Positions 25,131 through 34,190 of a stretch of DNA of 64,000 nucleotides are shown piece by piece. A program made the position numbers and the translations under genes. The stretch lies in assembly GCA_016182785.1 (NCBI GenBank), contig JACPFU010000014.1, positions 124,001-188,000 on the forward strand, written 5' to 3'. Numbering within the stretch: the first letter of the stretch is position 1; each line of letters opens with the position of its first letter. Below the pieces are notes generated by a model. It had not been told where the DNA came from. It made no database searches and saw only the letters and a list, made by a program, of their open reading frames with translations. Source of the stretch: Lysobacterales bacterium (GTDB lineage: Bacteria; Pseudomonadota; Gammaproteobacteria; Xanthomonadales; Ahniellaceae).

Positions 25131-27368
25131 ATGGATGGCGACGCCTTTGCCCGCCTGCGCGCGGCCTTCCACGAACTGGCCGAACTCGACAACGGCGCGC
25201 GCGCCGCAGCACTCGCTGCGTGGCAGCAGCGTGATTCGGCATTCGCGGCCGAACTGGTCGGGCTGTTCGCCGCCTTCGACCCGCGTGACCTGGCTGCGGC
25301 AGCGCTGCCGTCGCGGTTTGGCCCGTTCCGGGTGCTGGCGCGGATTGGCGGCGGGGGCATGGGCGAGGTGTTCCTGGCCGAGCGCGACGACGGTGCCTAC
25401 GCGCAGCGCGTCGCGATCAAGCGCATCCGCCGCGATGCCATCGGCACCGGGCTGGATGCGCGCTTCCTGCGCGAGCGCGGCATCCTGGCGCGGCTCGAAC
25501 ACCCGGGCATCGTCGCGCTGCTTGATGGCGGCGTCGACGCCGACGGCCGGCCCTGGTTCGCGATGCGCCATGTCGAAGGTCTGGACCTCGCCGCCTGGGT
25601 GAGCACGACGCGGCCGCGCCTGCGCGAGCGCGTCGCGCTGTTCGTGCAGGTGCTGGATGCACTGGCGCACGCGCACCGGGCGCTGGTCGTGCACCGTGAT
25701 CTGAAGCCCGGGAACATCCTGGTCGACGCCGCCGGCGCGCCGCACCTGCTCGACTTCGGCATCGCCAAACTGCTCGACGACGACGGCGAGGCCGCCACAC
25801 GTGCCGGTGGCACCGCGATGACGCTGCGCTACGCCGCGCCCGAGCAGGTGCTCGGAGATCGCGTCACCACGCTGACCGACGTGCACGCCGCCGGGGTGGT
25901 GCTCTACGAACTGCTGGCGCGGCATTCGCCATTCGCTGCGGCCGAGTCCGGGGCAGTCGGCTGGCAGGACGCGATCGTGCAGGGCGCCGTGCGGCCGCTG
26001 GCCGAAGCACTCGGCGACTCGCTGCTGGATGGCGGCGAACAGCGCCGCGCGGCGCGCGAACTTGCGCCGCTGGTGGCTGCGGCGATGGCGACCTCGCCGG
26101 CGGCGCGCTACGCCGGCGCCAGCCAGTTCGCCGATGACCTGCGCGACTGGCTGGCCGGTCGCGCGCCGCGCAGCGGGCTCGGCAGTTGGCGGTTGCGCGC
26201 GGCGGCGTTGTGGCGACGCCATCGGCTTGCGCTGGGTACCGCGGCGGCGGCCACGCTCGCACTCGCGACCGCAGCCGTGGTCGCGTGGAACGAGGCGCGC
26301 GAAGCCAGGCGCCAGGCGCAGATCGCCGAAGCGCACGTCGCGGCGCTGATCGGCGTGCTGGCGGCGGCCAATCCGATGCGCTTCGCCGGCCGCGATCCGA
26401 CCGCGAGCGAGTTCCTGGTCGCGGCCGCGGCGCAGTTGCGGCGCGACCACGGTGACGAGCCGGCGTTGCTGTTTCGCGCTCTCGGCGAGATCGGTCATGG
26501 CCTGCTCAACCTTGGGCGCTTCGATGCCGCGCGTCCAGTCCTGCAGGAAGCGCTGCTCGCGGCCGATCGCGCGCCCGCGATTGCTCCGCGCGAACGTCTC
26601 GGGTACCTGAAGCTGCTGGCGCTGGCGCTGGATACCGATGTGCCCGATGCACGCGCGCAGGCGGCCGATATTGCGGCCCGCATCGAGCAGCTGGCCCGGC
26701 TCGCGCCCGACTCCGGCGCCGCCGCCGATGCCCTGGCCTGCATCGCCGCGGTGCTGTCGCGGCTTGGTGCCACCGACCACGCGGCGGCACTGTTCGCGCG
26801 TGCGGTGGCGGCGCTTGGTGGTGGCGACGCCAGCACCAGCGTGCGCGAGAACGTCTGGCGGCAGAAGGGCTGGGCGGCGCTGCGTCGCGGCGACGCCGAG
26901 GCCGCGGCGCGCGACTTCGAGCGCATGCGCACGGTCATCGCTGCCGCGCCGGGCGAGTTCTCGCCGCTGCGCGCAGCCGAGGCCGAACTGCTGTCCTGCG
27001 AGGCGGCGCTCGATCAGGGCGACGCCGCTGCCGCGACCGCGCATTTCGCGCGCGCCGCGGCGGTGATGTTCGACGAGTACGCCGTTGCCCACCCGGAACG
27101 GCGCGCGTTGCTGCTGGTTGCCGCGCGCACCCACTGGCTTGCCGGCGACCTCGCCGCGGCGCAGACCGACCTGTCCGCCGCGCGCGACCCGGCCTACCCG
27201 CCGCCAAGCGCCGACGAAGCCGCACACCTGGCCTGGCTGGGCCACGCCCTGCGCCTCGCCGCCGGCACCTGCGCCACGCCACCCGCAGCCGCGCACTCCC
27301 CGCGCCTGCGTCTGCTCGCGGCGCAGGTGCAGGCGCGGGCGGCGTCGTGCCCCGATCCCAATGACTGA
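25131..27368 (+). CDS. Transmembrane Ser/Thr protein kinase with C-terminal TPR-like sensor region
   Basis: A 745-residue Hanks-type kinase. Residues 1-60 are a helical N-terminus; the kinase domain spans about 64-330 with glycine loop GGGGMGEVF, VAIKRI lysine, catalytic HRDLKPGN near 188, DFGIAKL and YAAPEQ. A transmembrane helix lies near 366-386. The remaining 360 residues are Ala-rich helical repeats resembling TPRs (ALGEIGHGLLNLGRFDAARPVLQEAL) and would be periplasmic. It is encoded 3 nt after the ECF sigma gene, so the likely role is to phosphorylate and activate that sigma factor in response to an envelope signal. All catalytic motifs look intact. Confidence 0.9.
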   Translation: MDGDAFARLRAAFHELAELDNGARAAALAAWQQRDSAFAAELVGLFAAFDPRDLAAAALPSRFGPFRVLARIGGGGMGEVFLAERDDGAYAQRVAIKRIRRDAIGTGLDARFLRERGILARLEHPGIVALLDGGVDADGRPWFAMRHVEGLDLAAWVSTTRPRLRERVALFVQVLDALAHAHRALVVHRDLKPGNILVDAAGAPHLLDFGIAKLLDDDGEAATRAGGTAMTLRYAAPEQVLGDRVTTLTDVHAAGVVLYELLARHSPFAAAESGAVGWQDAIVQGAVRPLAEALGDSLLDGGEQRRAARELAPLVAAAMATSPAARYAGASQFADDLRDWLAGRAPRSGLGSWRLRAAALWRRHRLALGTAAAATLALATAAVVAWNEAREARRQAQIAEAHVAALIGVLAAANPMRFAGRDPTASEFLVAAAAQLRRDHGDEPALLFRALGEIGHGLLNLGRFDAARPVLQEALLAADRAPAIAPRERLGYLKLLALALDTDVPDARAQAADIAARIEQLARLAPDSGAAADALACIAAVLSRLGATDHAAALFARAVAALGGGDASTSVRENVWRQKGWAALRRGDAEAAARDFERMRTVIAAAPGEFSPLRAAEAELLSCEAALDQGDAAAATAHFARAAAVMFDEYAVAHPERRALLLVAARTHWLAGDLAAAQTDLSAARDPAYPPPSADEAAHLAWLGHALRLAAGTCATPPAAAHSPRLRLLAAQVQARAASCPDPND

Positions 27369-27411
27369 CCCGGCGGTCGCACCGCCGCGCGAGGCCGCCG
27401 CGGCTGCGAAA

Positions 27412-27975
27412 TCAGTCGGCTGCTTCCGGCGCGGGCAGGCCGAGTTCGCGTCGTGTTGCGGCGACGTCGAGCTTGCGCAGGTAGCGGATCATGTTGTTCC
27501 ACATCGCGTGGTAGTGGAAGCCGCCCTCGCGCATCTCGGCGATGGCGGCTTCCGCGCTCCAGTCCTCGACCAGCATGCGATAGGCCGCGATCACCGTTCC
27601 GGTGCGGTCGGCGCCGTGGCGGCAATGCAGCAGCACCGGCTGGTTGGCCGGATCGAGCAGCGCCTTGAGCGCGCGCAGCACTTCCGCGTGGTCGACATCC
27701 CAGCTCTCGATCGGCGCGTGGATGCGCCTGGCGTGCGGCAGCAGCTTCGCGGCGTCTTCCGTCGCGCGCAACGAAATCACCGAGCGGATGCCGAGCGCGT
27801 CGAGCGCGGCCTGCGCCCCGTCGCGCGGCTGTGCGCTGCGAAAGATCACCGGGCTGACCTGGTGCAGGTTGGGCAGCGCGGCCTGCGCAATGGGCTGCGC
27901 CCAGTGCTTCGGGCGCTCGCCCGCATGCACGGCCGTGGCCGCGAGCATCAGGAACAGCGCGATGCGCAGGATCAT
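27412..27975 (-). CDS. Exported dual-specificity/tyrosine phosphatase-like protein
   Basis: A 187-residue protein with a likely signal peptide ([18 protein letters not shown]). The phosphatase loop C-x5-R reads [10 protein letters not shown], Cys near residue 118, and the [25 protein letters not shown] segment is typical of the DSP/PTP-like family in proteobacteria. It would act in the periplasm or at the membrane on a phosphorylated sugar, lipid or protein. It starts inside the miaB stop (4-nt ATGA overlap), so it is translated from the miaB mRNA, an unusual partner. The substrate is unknown. Confidence 0.8.
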   Translation of the reverse strand: MILRIALFLMLAATAVHAGERPKHWAQPIAQAALPNLHQVSPVIFRSAQPRDGAQAALDALGIRSVISLRATEDAAKLLPHARRIHAPIESWDVDHAEVLRALKALLDPANQPVLLHCRHGADRTGTVIAAYRMLVEDWSAEAAIAEMREGGFHYHAMWNNMIRYLRKLDVAATRRELGLPAPEAAD

Positions 27976-29324
27976 GCGCAAACCTCCACCGCGATCGGCG
28001 CCGCCAGCCGTCCGCGCAGCGAATTGCTGCGCGCTTCGGTGATGACGACGTCGACGAACTGGCCGACCAGCGCCGCGGGCGCGGCGAAGTTCACGTAGCG
28101 CATGTTCTCGGTGCGACCGGTCAGTTCGTGCGCGTCCTTGCGGCTTGCCCCTTCGACCAGGATGCGTTGCGTGGTGCCGACCATCGCCTCGCTGATCCTG
28201 CGCGCGTTGGCGGTGATCAGTGCCTGCAGCTGCTGCAGGCGTTCGAGCTTGAGCGCCTCCGGCGTGTCGTCTTCGAGGTTGGCCGCCGGGGTGCCCGGGC
28301 GGCGCGAATAGACGAAGCTGAAACTCTGGTCGAAGCCGATGTCTTCGCACAGCTTCAGCGTCGCCTGGAAGTCCTTCTCGGTCTCGCCGGGGAAGCCGAC
28401 GATGATGTCGGTGCTGATCGAGATGTCCGGGCGCACCGCGCGCAACTTGCGGATGCGCGCCTTGTATTCGAGCACGGTGTGGCCGCGCTTCATCGCCGCG
28501 AGGATGCGGTCGGACCCCGACTGCACCGGCAGGTGCAGGAAGTTCGCGAGCTTCGGCACGCGCGCGTAGGCATCGACCAGACGGTCGGTGAATTCCAGCG
28601 GGTGCGAGGTGGTGAAGCGGATGCGGCCGATGCCGGGCAGGGCGGCGATCGCTTCGATCAGGAACGCCAGGTCGGCGCAATCGCCGTCGTCGAGCGCGCC
28701 GCGGTAGGCGTTGACGTTCTGCCCGAGCAGCGTCACCTCGCGCACGCCCTGGTCCGCGAGCGCTCGCACTTCGGCCATGACGTCGGCAAACGGGCGCGAC
28801 ACTTCCTCGCCGCGGGTGTAGGGGACGACGCAGAACGCGCAGTACTTGGAGCAGCCCTCCATGATCGACACGAACGCCGTCGGACCTTCCTTGCGTGGCG
28901 GCGGCAGGTGGTCGAACTTCTCGATCTCGGGGAACGAGATGTCGACCTGCGGCTGCGCCGATGCGCGCCGGGCGTCGATCATCTCCGGCAGCCGATGCAG
29001 GGTTTGCGGCCCGAACACGACGTCGACGTAGGGCGCACGCGCGAGGATCGCCTCGCCCTCCTGCGACGCGACGCAGCCGCCGACACCAATGATCACACTG
29101 CCGCCGCGCTGCTTCTTGAGCTCGCGCCAGCGCCCGAGCTGGGAGAACACCTTCTCCTGCGCCTTCTCGCGGATCGAGCAGGTGTTGACCAGGATCACGT
29201 CGGCCTCGGCTTCATCCTCGGTGAGCGTGAGTCCGTGCGCGGCGCGCAGCACGTCGGCCATGCGTGCCGAGTCGTACTCGTTCATCTGGCAGCCGTGGGT
29301 CTTGATGAACAACTTGCCGGACAT
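27972..29324 (-). CDS. miaB: MiaB, tRNA-2-methylthio-N6-dimethylallyladenosine synthase
   Basis: A 450-residue radical SAM methylthiotransferase. The N-terminal UPF0004 domain has cysteines in [20 protein letters not shown] and GGCVASQEG that bind the auxiliary 4Fe-4S cluster. The radical SAM motif C-x3-C-x2-C is CSKYCAFC near 158. The C-terminal TRAM domain (about 375-440) includes [11 protein letters not shown]. It adds the methylthio group to i6A37 of tRNAs reading U-starting codons. Confidence 0.97.
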   Translation of the reverse strand: MSGKLFIKTHGCQMNEYDSARMADVLRAAHGLTLTEDEAEADVILVNTCSIREKAQEKVFSQLGRWRELKKQRGGSVIIGVGGCVASQEGEAILARAPYVDVVFGPQTLHRLPEMIDARRASAQPQVDISFPEIEKFDHLPPPRKEGPTAFVSIMEGCSKYCAFCVVPYTRGEEVSRPFADVMAEVRALADQGVREVTLLGQNVNAYRGALDDGDCADLAFLIEAIAALPGIGRIRFTTSHPLEFTDRLVDAYARVPKLANFLHLPVQSGSDRILAAMKRGHTVLEYKARIRKLRAVRPDISISTDIIVGFPGETEKDFQATLKLCEDIGFDQSFSFVYSRRPGTPAANLEDDTPEALKLERLQQLQALITANARRISEAMVGTTQRILVEGASRKDAHELTGRTENMRYVNFAAPAALVGQFVDVVITEARSNSLRGRLAAPIAVEVCA

Positions 29325-29478
29325 GGGACGACCTCGGGCGGAAAAAGCCGCGCAGTGTACGCGCGCGCGGGCTTCGATTGTAGGCTGTCAAGGCGGGCGC
29401 ACTGGCAAATTGCGGGCGGATTCGCGAAACTTCCGTCGCGTCGCCGCGGTCGCAGCGCAGCCCAGGGAGTCCATTCGC

Positions 29479-30192
29479 TTGCATCTGCACCCATCGATCC
29501 GACTGCTGCTGGTTGTTGGCCTCGCTCCGCTCGCGGTCAACGCCGGTGACGTGCGTGTGTTCAAGGACAAGCGCGGGGTGATCAACATCGTCAGCACCAA
29601 CAGCCGCCTGCCCGGTACCGGCGAGCGCTACTACAAGCGCGTCGACAGCAAGGGCACGGTGCATTTCACCTCCAAGCCGCCGATGTCGGGGGGGTACTCG
29701 GTGGTCTATGTCGACGCCTGCCCGGCCTGCGACGTGCATTCGACGGTCAACTGGAACTCGACGCGGCTGAACACCACCGCCTATGCCGAGGAGATCAGTG
29801 CCGCCGCCGCGGCCAACGGCGTCGATGCCGCGCTGGTGCGGGCACTGATCCACGCCGAGTCCGCCTTCAACCCGAACGCGCGATCGCACAAGGGCGCGCA
29901 GGGCTTGATGCAACTGATGCCGGCGACCGCCGGGATGTATGGCGTCAGCAACGCCTACGACGGCGCGCAGAACATCCGCGCCGGCGTGCAGCACCTGGCG
30001 ATGCTGCTGAAGAACTATGACGGCGACGTCAAGCTCGCCGCCGCGGCCTACAACGCCGGCGAGGGCGCAGTGAAGAAGTACGGCGGCGTGCCGCCCTATG
30101 CCGAAACCCGCGTCTACGTCGATCGCGTCGAGATCCTGATGAAGCGCTACCAGCAGGCGCAGCAGACCGCGAGCCTCGGCGCTTCATCCTGA
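29479..30192 (+). CDS. Secreted lytic transglycosylase (SLT domain)
   Basis: About 237 residues if started at the TTG (29479), which follows AGGGAG by 9 nt and opens a signal peptide (LLLVVGLAPLAVNA); a longer frame upstream lacks support. Residues 25-75 resemble a DUF4124-like domain (VFKDKRGVINIVS, GTVHFTSKPP). The SLT lysozyme-like domain spans about 105-220: ALVRALIHAESAFNPNARS holds the catalytic Glu; GAQGLMQLMPATA and AAAYNAGEGAVKKYGGVPPYAET are family blocks. It cleaves peptidoglycan glycan strands to 1,6-anhydro products. Confidence 0.88.
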   Translation: MHLHPSIRLLLVVGLAPLAVNAGDVRVFKDKRGVINIVSTNSRLPGTGERYYKRVDSKGTVHFTSKPPMSGGYSVVYVDACPACDVHSTVNWNSTRLNTTAYAEEISAAAAANGVDAALVRALIHAESAFNPNARSHKGAQGLMQLMPATAGMYGVSNAYDGAQNIRAGVQHLAMLLKNYDGDVKLAAAAYNAGEGAVKKYGGVPPYAETRVYVDRVEILMKRYQQAQQTASLGASS

Positions 30193-30198
30193 GCCGCC

Positions 30199-31332
30199 TC
30201 ACTGCGGCGCACGCGGGCGCCGTATCAGTTCCACCTCGGTCACGAACTCCACGCCCACGCGCAGCGCGCGCACCTGGACCGTGGTCGCCGGCGCCAGTGC
30301 GGCTTCGCGCGAGCGCAGGTCGCCTTCGTCCTCCACCGCCTGGCCGTTGAACTCGACGATCACGTCGCCGGGCTTCAGGCCGGCACGGTCCGCCGGCCCG
30401 TCCGGCAACAGCAGGGCGATCTGGGCGCCGCGCTGTTGCACCGATCCTTCTGCCGCCGGAGAGGCCGGTGCACCGGCGTATTCCGCGCCCATCCAGCCGC
30501 GGATCACCTCGCCATGCTCGACGATCTGTTCCAGCACGCGCCGCGCCGATGCCGCCGGGATCGCGAAGCTGATGCCGAGTCCGGTCCCGAACACCGCGGT
30601 GTTGATCCCGACCAGATCGCCGGCGGCGTTGACCAGTGCGCCGCCCGAATTGCCGGAATTGATCGCGGCATCGGTCTGGATGAAGTCCTCGTAGCGGCTC
30701 AGGCTCAACTGGTTGCGGCCGGTTGCGCTGACGATGCCGAGCGTGACCGTCTGGCTCAGGCCGTAGGGATTGCCGATCGCGAGCACGACATCGCCGGCAC
30801 GGAGTGCGGTGGCGTCGGCGAAGTGTGCCGCCGGCAGTCGCGCGCCCTCGATCTTGATCACCGCCAGGTCGGTCTCCTGGTCGATGCCGATCACGCGCGC
30901 CGACGTGATGCGACCGTCCCACAGCCCGATCAGGATGTCGTCGGCACCGGCGACGACGTGGTGGTTGGTCAGCACGTAGCCGTCCTCGCGGACGATCACG
31001 CCGGAGCCGAGGCTGCGCTCCAGGCGCTTGCGCGTCGGTCCGAGCGTGATGCCGTTGTAGCGGCTCAGGGTCGGATCGGTGAAGGTGCGGTAGGCCTGTT
31101 CGGCGACGACGCGCTGGGTGTAGATGCTCACCACCGAAGGCCCGGCGCGGTCGACGGCATCGCGATACGAACCGGGTGCGGTCGCTGCCGGCTGGGTTGC
31201 CGGAGAAGGCGCCGGTGCGGATGCGAAGCGTTCCGGCCAGAGGCGCGTGAACACAAAGGCGATCGCCAGGCCAAGCACGGCGAACTGCAGTACGAACAGG
31301 CTGGAACGGACAAAGGCGCGCATGACGACCAT
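30199..31332 (-). CDS. DegS/DegQ-like periplasmic serine protease (Do family)
   Basis: A 377-residue protease. An N-terminal membrane anchor (residues 8-30) replaces a cleavable signal, as in DegS. The trypsin-like domain has the His in TNHHVVAGAD, Asp in QETDLAVIKI and Ser in NSGNSGGALVN. One PDZ domain (about 275-370: GPADRAGLKPGDVIVEFNGQAVEDEGD) follows. The single PDZ and anchor suggest DegS-like regulated cleavage, for example of RseA, although no rseA is nearby. A second start, ATG at 31323, is possible. Confidence 0.88.
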   Translation of the reverse strand: MVVMRAFVRSSLFVLQFAVLGLAIAFVFTRLWPERFASAPAPSPATQPAATAPGSYRDAVDRAGPSVVSIYTQRVVAEQAYRTFTDPTLSRYNGITLGPTRKRLERSLGSGVIVREDGYVLTNHHVVAGADDILIGLWDGRITSARVIGIDQETDLAVIKIEGARLPAAHFADATALRAGDVVLAIGNPYGLSQTVTLGIVSATGRNQLSLSRYEDFIQTDAAINSGNSGGALVNAAGDLVGINTAVFGTGLGISFAIPAASARRVLEQIVEHGEVIRGWMGAEYAGAPASPAAEGSVQQRGAQIALLLPDGPADRAGLKPGDVIVEFNGQAVEDEGDLRSREAALAPATTVQVRALRVGVEFVTEVELIRRPRAPQ

Positions 31333-31394
31333 TGTGACGCCTGCGACGCACTCCTGTCCGGTCCGAGCGCGTGCAGGTTCGGCTGCGGTTGCGA

Positions 31395-31424
31395 TTGTCG
31401 TGTCCGTGGGCGTTCCACTAGAAT
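31395..31424 (+). promoter_or_regulatory. Candidate sigma-70 promoter of petABC
   Basis: TTGTCG (31395-31400), an 18-nt spacer, then TAGAAT (31419-31424), 57 nt before the petA ATG at 31482. The same TAGAAT/TAAGAT type of -10 is seen before grxD (42274) and purE (39876). Confidence 0.5.
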
Positions 31425-31481
31425 CCCGCGTCCTTTGGCTCGCAGAGCCATCCCGATTTCTTTCCAGGTGTGGGGTTTCCC

Positions 31482-32084
31482 ATGGCAGAGCAGGGTGTTA
31501 ACCACGGGCGTCGACGGTTCCTGACCGCGACCACCGCCGTGGTCGGTGGCGTGGGCGGCGTATTCGCCGCAGTGCCGTTCATCAAGGCATGGCAGCCGAG
31601 CGCGCGCGCGCAGACGGCCGGCGCGCCGGTCGTTGCCGACATCAGCAAGCTCGAGGTCGGTGCGCGCGTGATCCAGCAGTGGCGCGGCCAGCCGGTGTGG
31701 ATCGTGCGGCGCACGCCGCAGGTGGTGGAGACGCTGTCGTCGCTCGACACGCGGCTGCGCGACCCGAACTCCGAGAACCTCGACCAGCAGCCCGAATATG
31801 CGCGCAACGCGACGCGCTCGCGGCGCCCGGACGTGGCCGTGATCGTCGGCATCTGCACCCATCTCGGCTGCTCGCCGACGTTCTTCCCGGAAATGCAGCC
31901 GCAGCCGTTCGACAGCGAGTGGAAGGGCGGCTTCTACTGCCCGTGCCACAACTCGCGCTTCGACATGGCCGGCCGCGTGTTCCAGAACGTGCCGGCACCG
32001 GCCAACCTGCGCGTGCCGCCGCACTACTTCATCGACGACAACACCATCCTGATCGGCCTCGACGCCGACCCGAAGGCGGCCTGA
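31482..32084 (+). CDS. petA: PetA, Rieske iron-sulfur subunit of cytochrome bc1
   Basis: A 200-residue membrane-anchored Rieske protein. The N-terminus has a twin-arginine signal (GRRRFLT) and a single helix, expected to be retained by the Tat pathway. 2Fe-2S ligands are in CTHLGC (near 126) and CPCHNSRFD (near 151). It carries electrons from ubiquinol to cytochrome c1 in complex III. The ATG at 31482 is preferred over one 12 nt upstream because it fits the family N-terminus. petB follows after 2 nt. Confidence 0.96.
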   Translation: MAEQGVNHGRRRFLTATTAVVGGVGGVFAAVPFIKAWQPSARAQTAGAPVVADISKLEVGARVIQQWRGQPVWIVRRTPQVVETLSSLDTRLRDPNSENLDQQPEYARNATRSRRPDVAVIVGICTHLGCSPTFFPEMQPQPFDSEWKGGFYCPCHNSRFDMAGRVFQNVPAPANLRVPPHYFIDDNTILIGLDADPKAA

Positions 32085-32086
32085 TC

Positions 32087-33337
32087 ATGACGACCAATGT
32101 GATTACCCGCGTCATCGACGGCGCCCAGGGCTGGATCAACGAGCGTGCGCCCGGCCTGCAGCAGTGGATGGATCGCCACGCGATCAAGTACTACGCGCCG
32201 AAGAACTTCAACTTCTGGTACTTCTTCGGTTCGCTGGCGCTGGTCGTGTTCGTCAACCAGATCGTCACCGGCATCTGGCTGACCATGAGCTACAAGCCGA
32301 GCGCCGCCGAAGCCTTCGACTCGGTCGAGTACATCATGCGCGATGTCGACTGGGGCTGGCTGATCCGCTACATGCATTCGACCGGGGCCTCGGCGTTCTT
32401 CATCGTCGTCTACCTGCACATGTTCCGCGGCCTGATCTACGGTTCCTACCAGAAGCCGCGCGAACTGATCTGGACGCTCGGCGTGGTCATCTTCCTGGTG
32501 CTGATGGCCGAAGCCTTCCTCGGCTACGTGCTGCCCTGGGGCCAGATGTCGTACTGGGGCGCGCAGGTGATCACGTCGCTGTTCGGCGCGGTGCCCGTCA
32601 TCGGCGAGGCACTGGTCGAGTTCATCCGCGGCGACTACCTGATCTCGGACGCGACCCTGAACCGCTTCTTCGCGCTGCACGTGATCGCGGTGCCGTTCGT
32701 GCTCGCCGGGCTGATCTACCTGCACCTGATGGCGCTGCACGAAGTCGGCTCCAACAACCCCGACGGCGTCGACATCAAGAAGGTCAAGGACAAGGCCACC
32801 GGCATCCCGCTCGACGGCATCGCCTTCCATCCGTACTACACCGTGAAGGACATCTTCGGCACCGCGTTCTTCCTGGTGATCTTCGCCTTCATCATCTTCT
32901 TCGAGCCCACCGCCGGCGGCCTGTTCCTCGAACACGACAACTTCCTGCCGGCGAACCCGATGGTCACGCCCGAGCACATCAAGCCGGTGTGGTACTTCAC
33001 GCCGTACTACGCGATGCTGCGCGCGATCCCGGACAAGCTGCTCGGTGTCGTGGTGATGGGCGCGGCGACGCTGATCTTCTTCGCGGTGCCGTGGCTCGAT
33101 CGTTCCAAGGTCAAGTCGATCCGCTACCGCGGCCCGATCACCAAGATCCTGGTCGCGCTGTTCGTGGTCAGCTTCTGCATCCTCGGCTGGCTCGGCATGC
33201 AGTCGGGCAGCCCGGCGCAGAAGCTGGTCGCGCAGATCCTGACCTTCTACTACTTCGCATTCTTCTTCACGATGCCGATCTGGACCGCGGTCGACAAGAC
33301 CAAGCCGGTGCCCGAGCGCGTCACCTTCGATCACTGA
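32087..33337 (+). CDS. petB: PetB, cytochrome b of the bc1 complex
   Basis: A 416-residue polytopic protein with about eight to nine helices. Heme-ligating histidines are in RYMHSTGASAFFIVVYLHMFRG and FALHVIAVPFVLAGLIYLHLM. The Qo-site PEWY equivalent appears as PVWYFTPYYAMLRAIP, the variant found in gammaproteobacteria. GYVLPWGQMSYWGAQV is another family block. Forms the quinol-oxidising core of complex III. Confidence 0.97.
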   Translation: MTTNVITRVIDGAQGWINERAPGLQQWMDRHAIKYYAPKNFNFWYFFGSLALVVFVNQIVTGIWLTMSYKPSAAEAFDSVEYIMRDVDWGWLIRYMHSTGASAFFIVVYLHMFRGLIYGSYQKPRELIWTLGVVIFLVLMAEAFLGYVLPWGQMSYWGAQVITSLFGAVPVIGEALVEFIRGDYLISDATLNRFFALHVIAVPFVLAGLIYLHLMALHEVGSNNPDGVDIKKVKDKATGIPLDGIAFHPYYTVKDIFGTAFFLVIFAFIIFFEPTAGGLFLEHDNFLPANPMVTPEHIKPVWYFTPYYAMLRAIPDKLLGVVVMGAATLIFFAVPWLDRSKVKSIRYRGPITKILVALFVVSFCILGWLGMQSGSPAQKLVAQILTFYYFAFFFTMPIWTAVDKTKPVPERVTFDH

Positions 33338-33341
33338 GAAC

Positions 33342-34085
33342 ATGACAATGAAGAAGCTGATCGCACTCGTCTTTTCCGTGTTCGCCGCGACCGCCCAGGC
33401 CAGCGGCGGCAGCAACCTCCAGCATTCCGGCGCCGACCTCTCCGACGCGGACTCGCTCAAGCACGGCGCCGCGCTGTTCGTGAACTACTGCATGAGCTGC
33501 CACTCGCTCAAGTACGTGCGCTATTCGCGCATGGCCGCCGACCTCGGTCTGACCGAGGACGAGGTGATGGGGTCGCTGAATTTCACCGGGGCCAAGTTCG
33601 GCGAAGCCATGACCGTGGCGATGACCGCGGCGGACGGCGAGAAGTGGCTCGGCAAGGCGCCGCCGGACCTGTCCCTGGTCGCGCGCGTGCGCGGCGGCCC
33701 GGACTGGATCTACACCTACCTGAAGAGCTTCTACCGCGATCCGGCGCGTCCGCTCGGCTGGAACAACGTGTTGTTCCCGGGCGCGAGCATGCCGCACGTG
33801 CTGTGGGAGCAGCAGGGCGTGCAATCCGCGGTGTTCGACGCCCCCCATGGCGGCCCGGCGGGCGCGGCCCCGGTATTCGCGCGCTTCGAGCAGGTGCAAC
33901 CCGGCCAGCTCTCGGCCGAGGAATACGACAAGGTGGCGCGCGACATCGCCAATTTCCTGCAGTACGCGGCCGAGCCCGCGGCGCTGCAGCGGCAACGATT
34001 TGGCGTCTGGGTGCTGCTGTTCCTGGTCGCCCTGACCGGCCTCAGCTGGGTGCTGAAGCGCGAATACTGGCGCGACGTGCACTGA
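33342..34085 (+). CDS. petC: PetC, cytochrome c1
   Basis: A 247-residue protein with a signal peptide (about 1-19), one covalently bound heme (CMSCH near residue 50) and a C-terminal membrane anchor (WVLLFLVALTGLSWVLKREYW). A methionine ligand probably lies in FPGASMPHVLW. It accepts electrons from the Rieske centre. An alternative ATG lies 6 nt downstream. The gene ends the petABC operon, before a strong hairpin. Confidence 0.96.
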   Translation: MTMKKLIALVFSVFAATAQASGGSNLQHSGADLSDADSLKHGAALFVNYCMSCHSLKYVRYSRMAADLGLTEDEVMGSLNFTGAKFGEAMTVAMTAADGEKWLGKAPPDLSLVARVRGGPDWIYTYLKSFYRDPARPLGWNNVLFPGASMPHVLWEQQGVQSAVFDAPHGGPAGAAPVFARFEQVQPGQLSAEEYDKVARDIANFLQYAAEPAALQRQRFGVWVLLFLVALTGLSWVLKREYWRDVH

Positions 34086-34105
34086 GAACGGCGTGAACGC
34101 GAGCA

Positions 34106-34134
34106 GGGCCCGGGCAACCGGGCCCTTGCCATTT
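34106..34134 (+). terminator. Intrinsic terminator after petC
   Basis: A perfect 8-bp inverted repeat, GGGCCCGG/CCGGGCCC, with a GCAA loop (34106-34125), followed by TTGCCATTTT. The loop is a stable tetraloop; the U-tract is short. Confidence 0.65.
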
Positions 34135-34190
34135 TCGCGGCAACGCGATATTCCGGGTCCAGCCCCTAACGGACACGGAGGCATCCCGAC

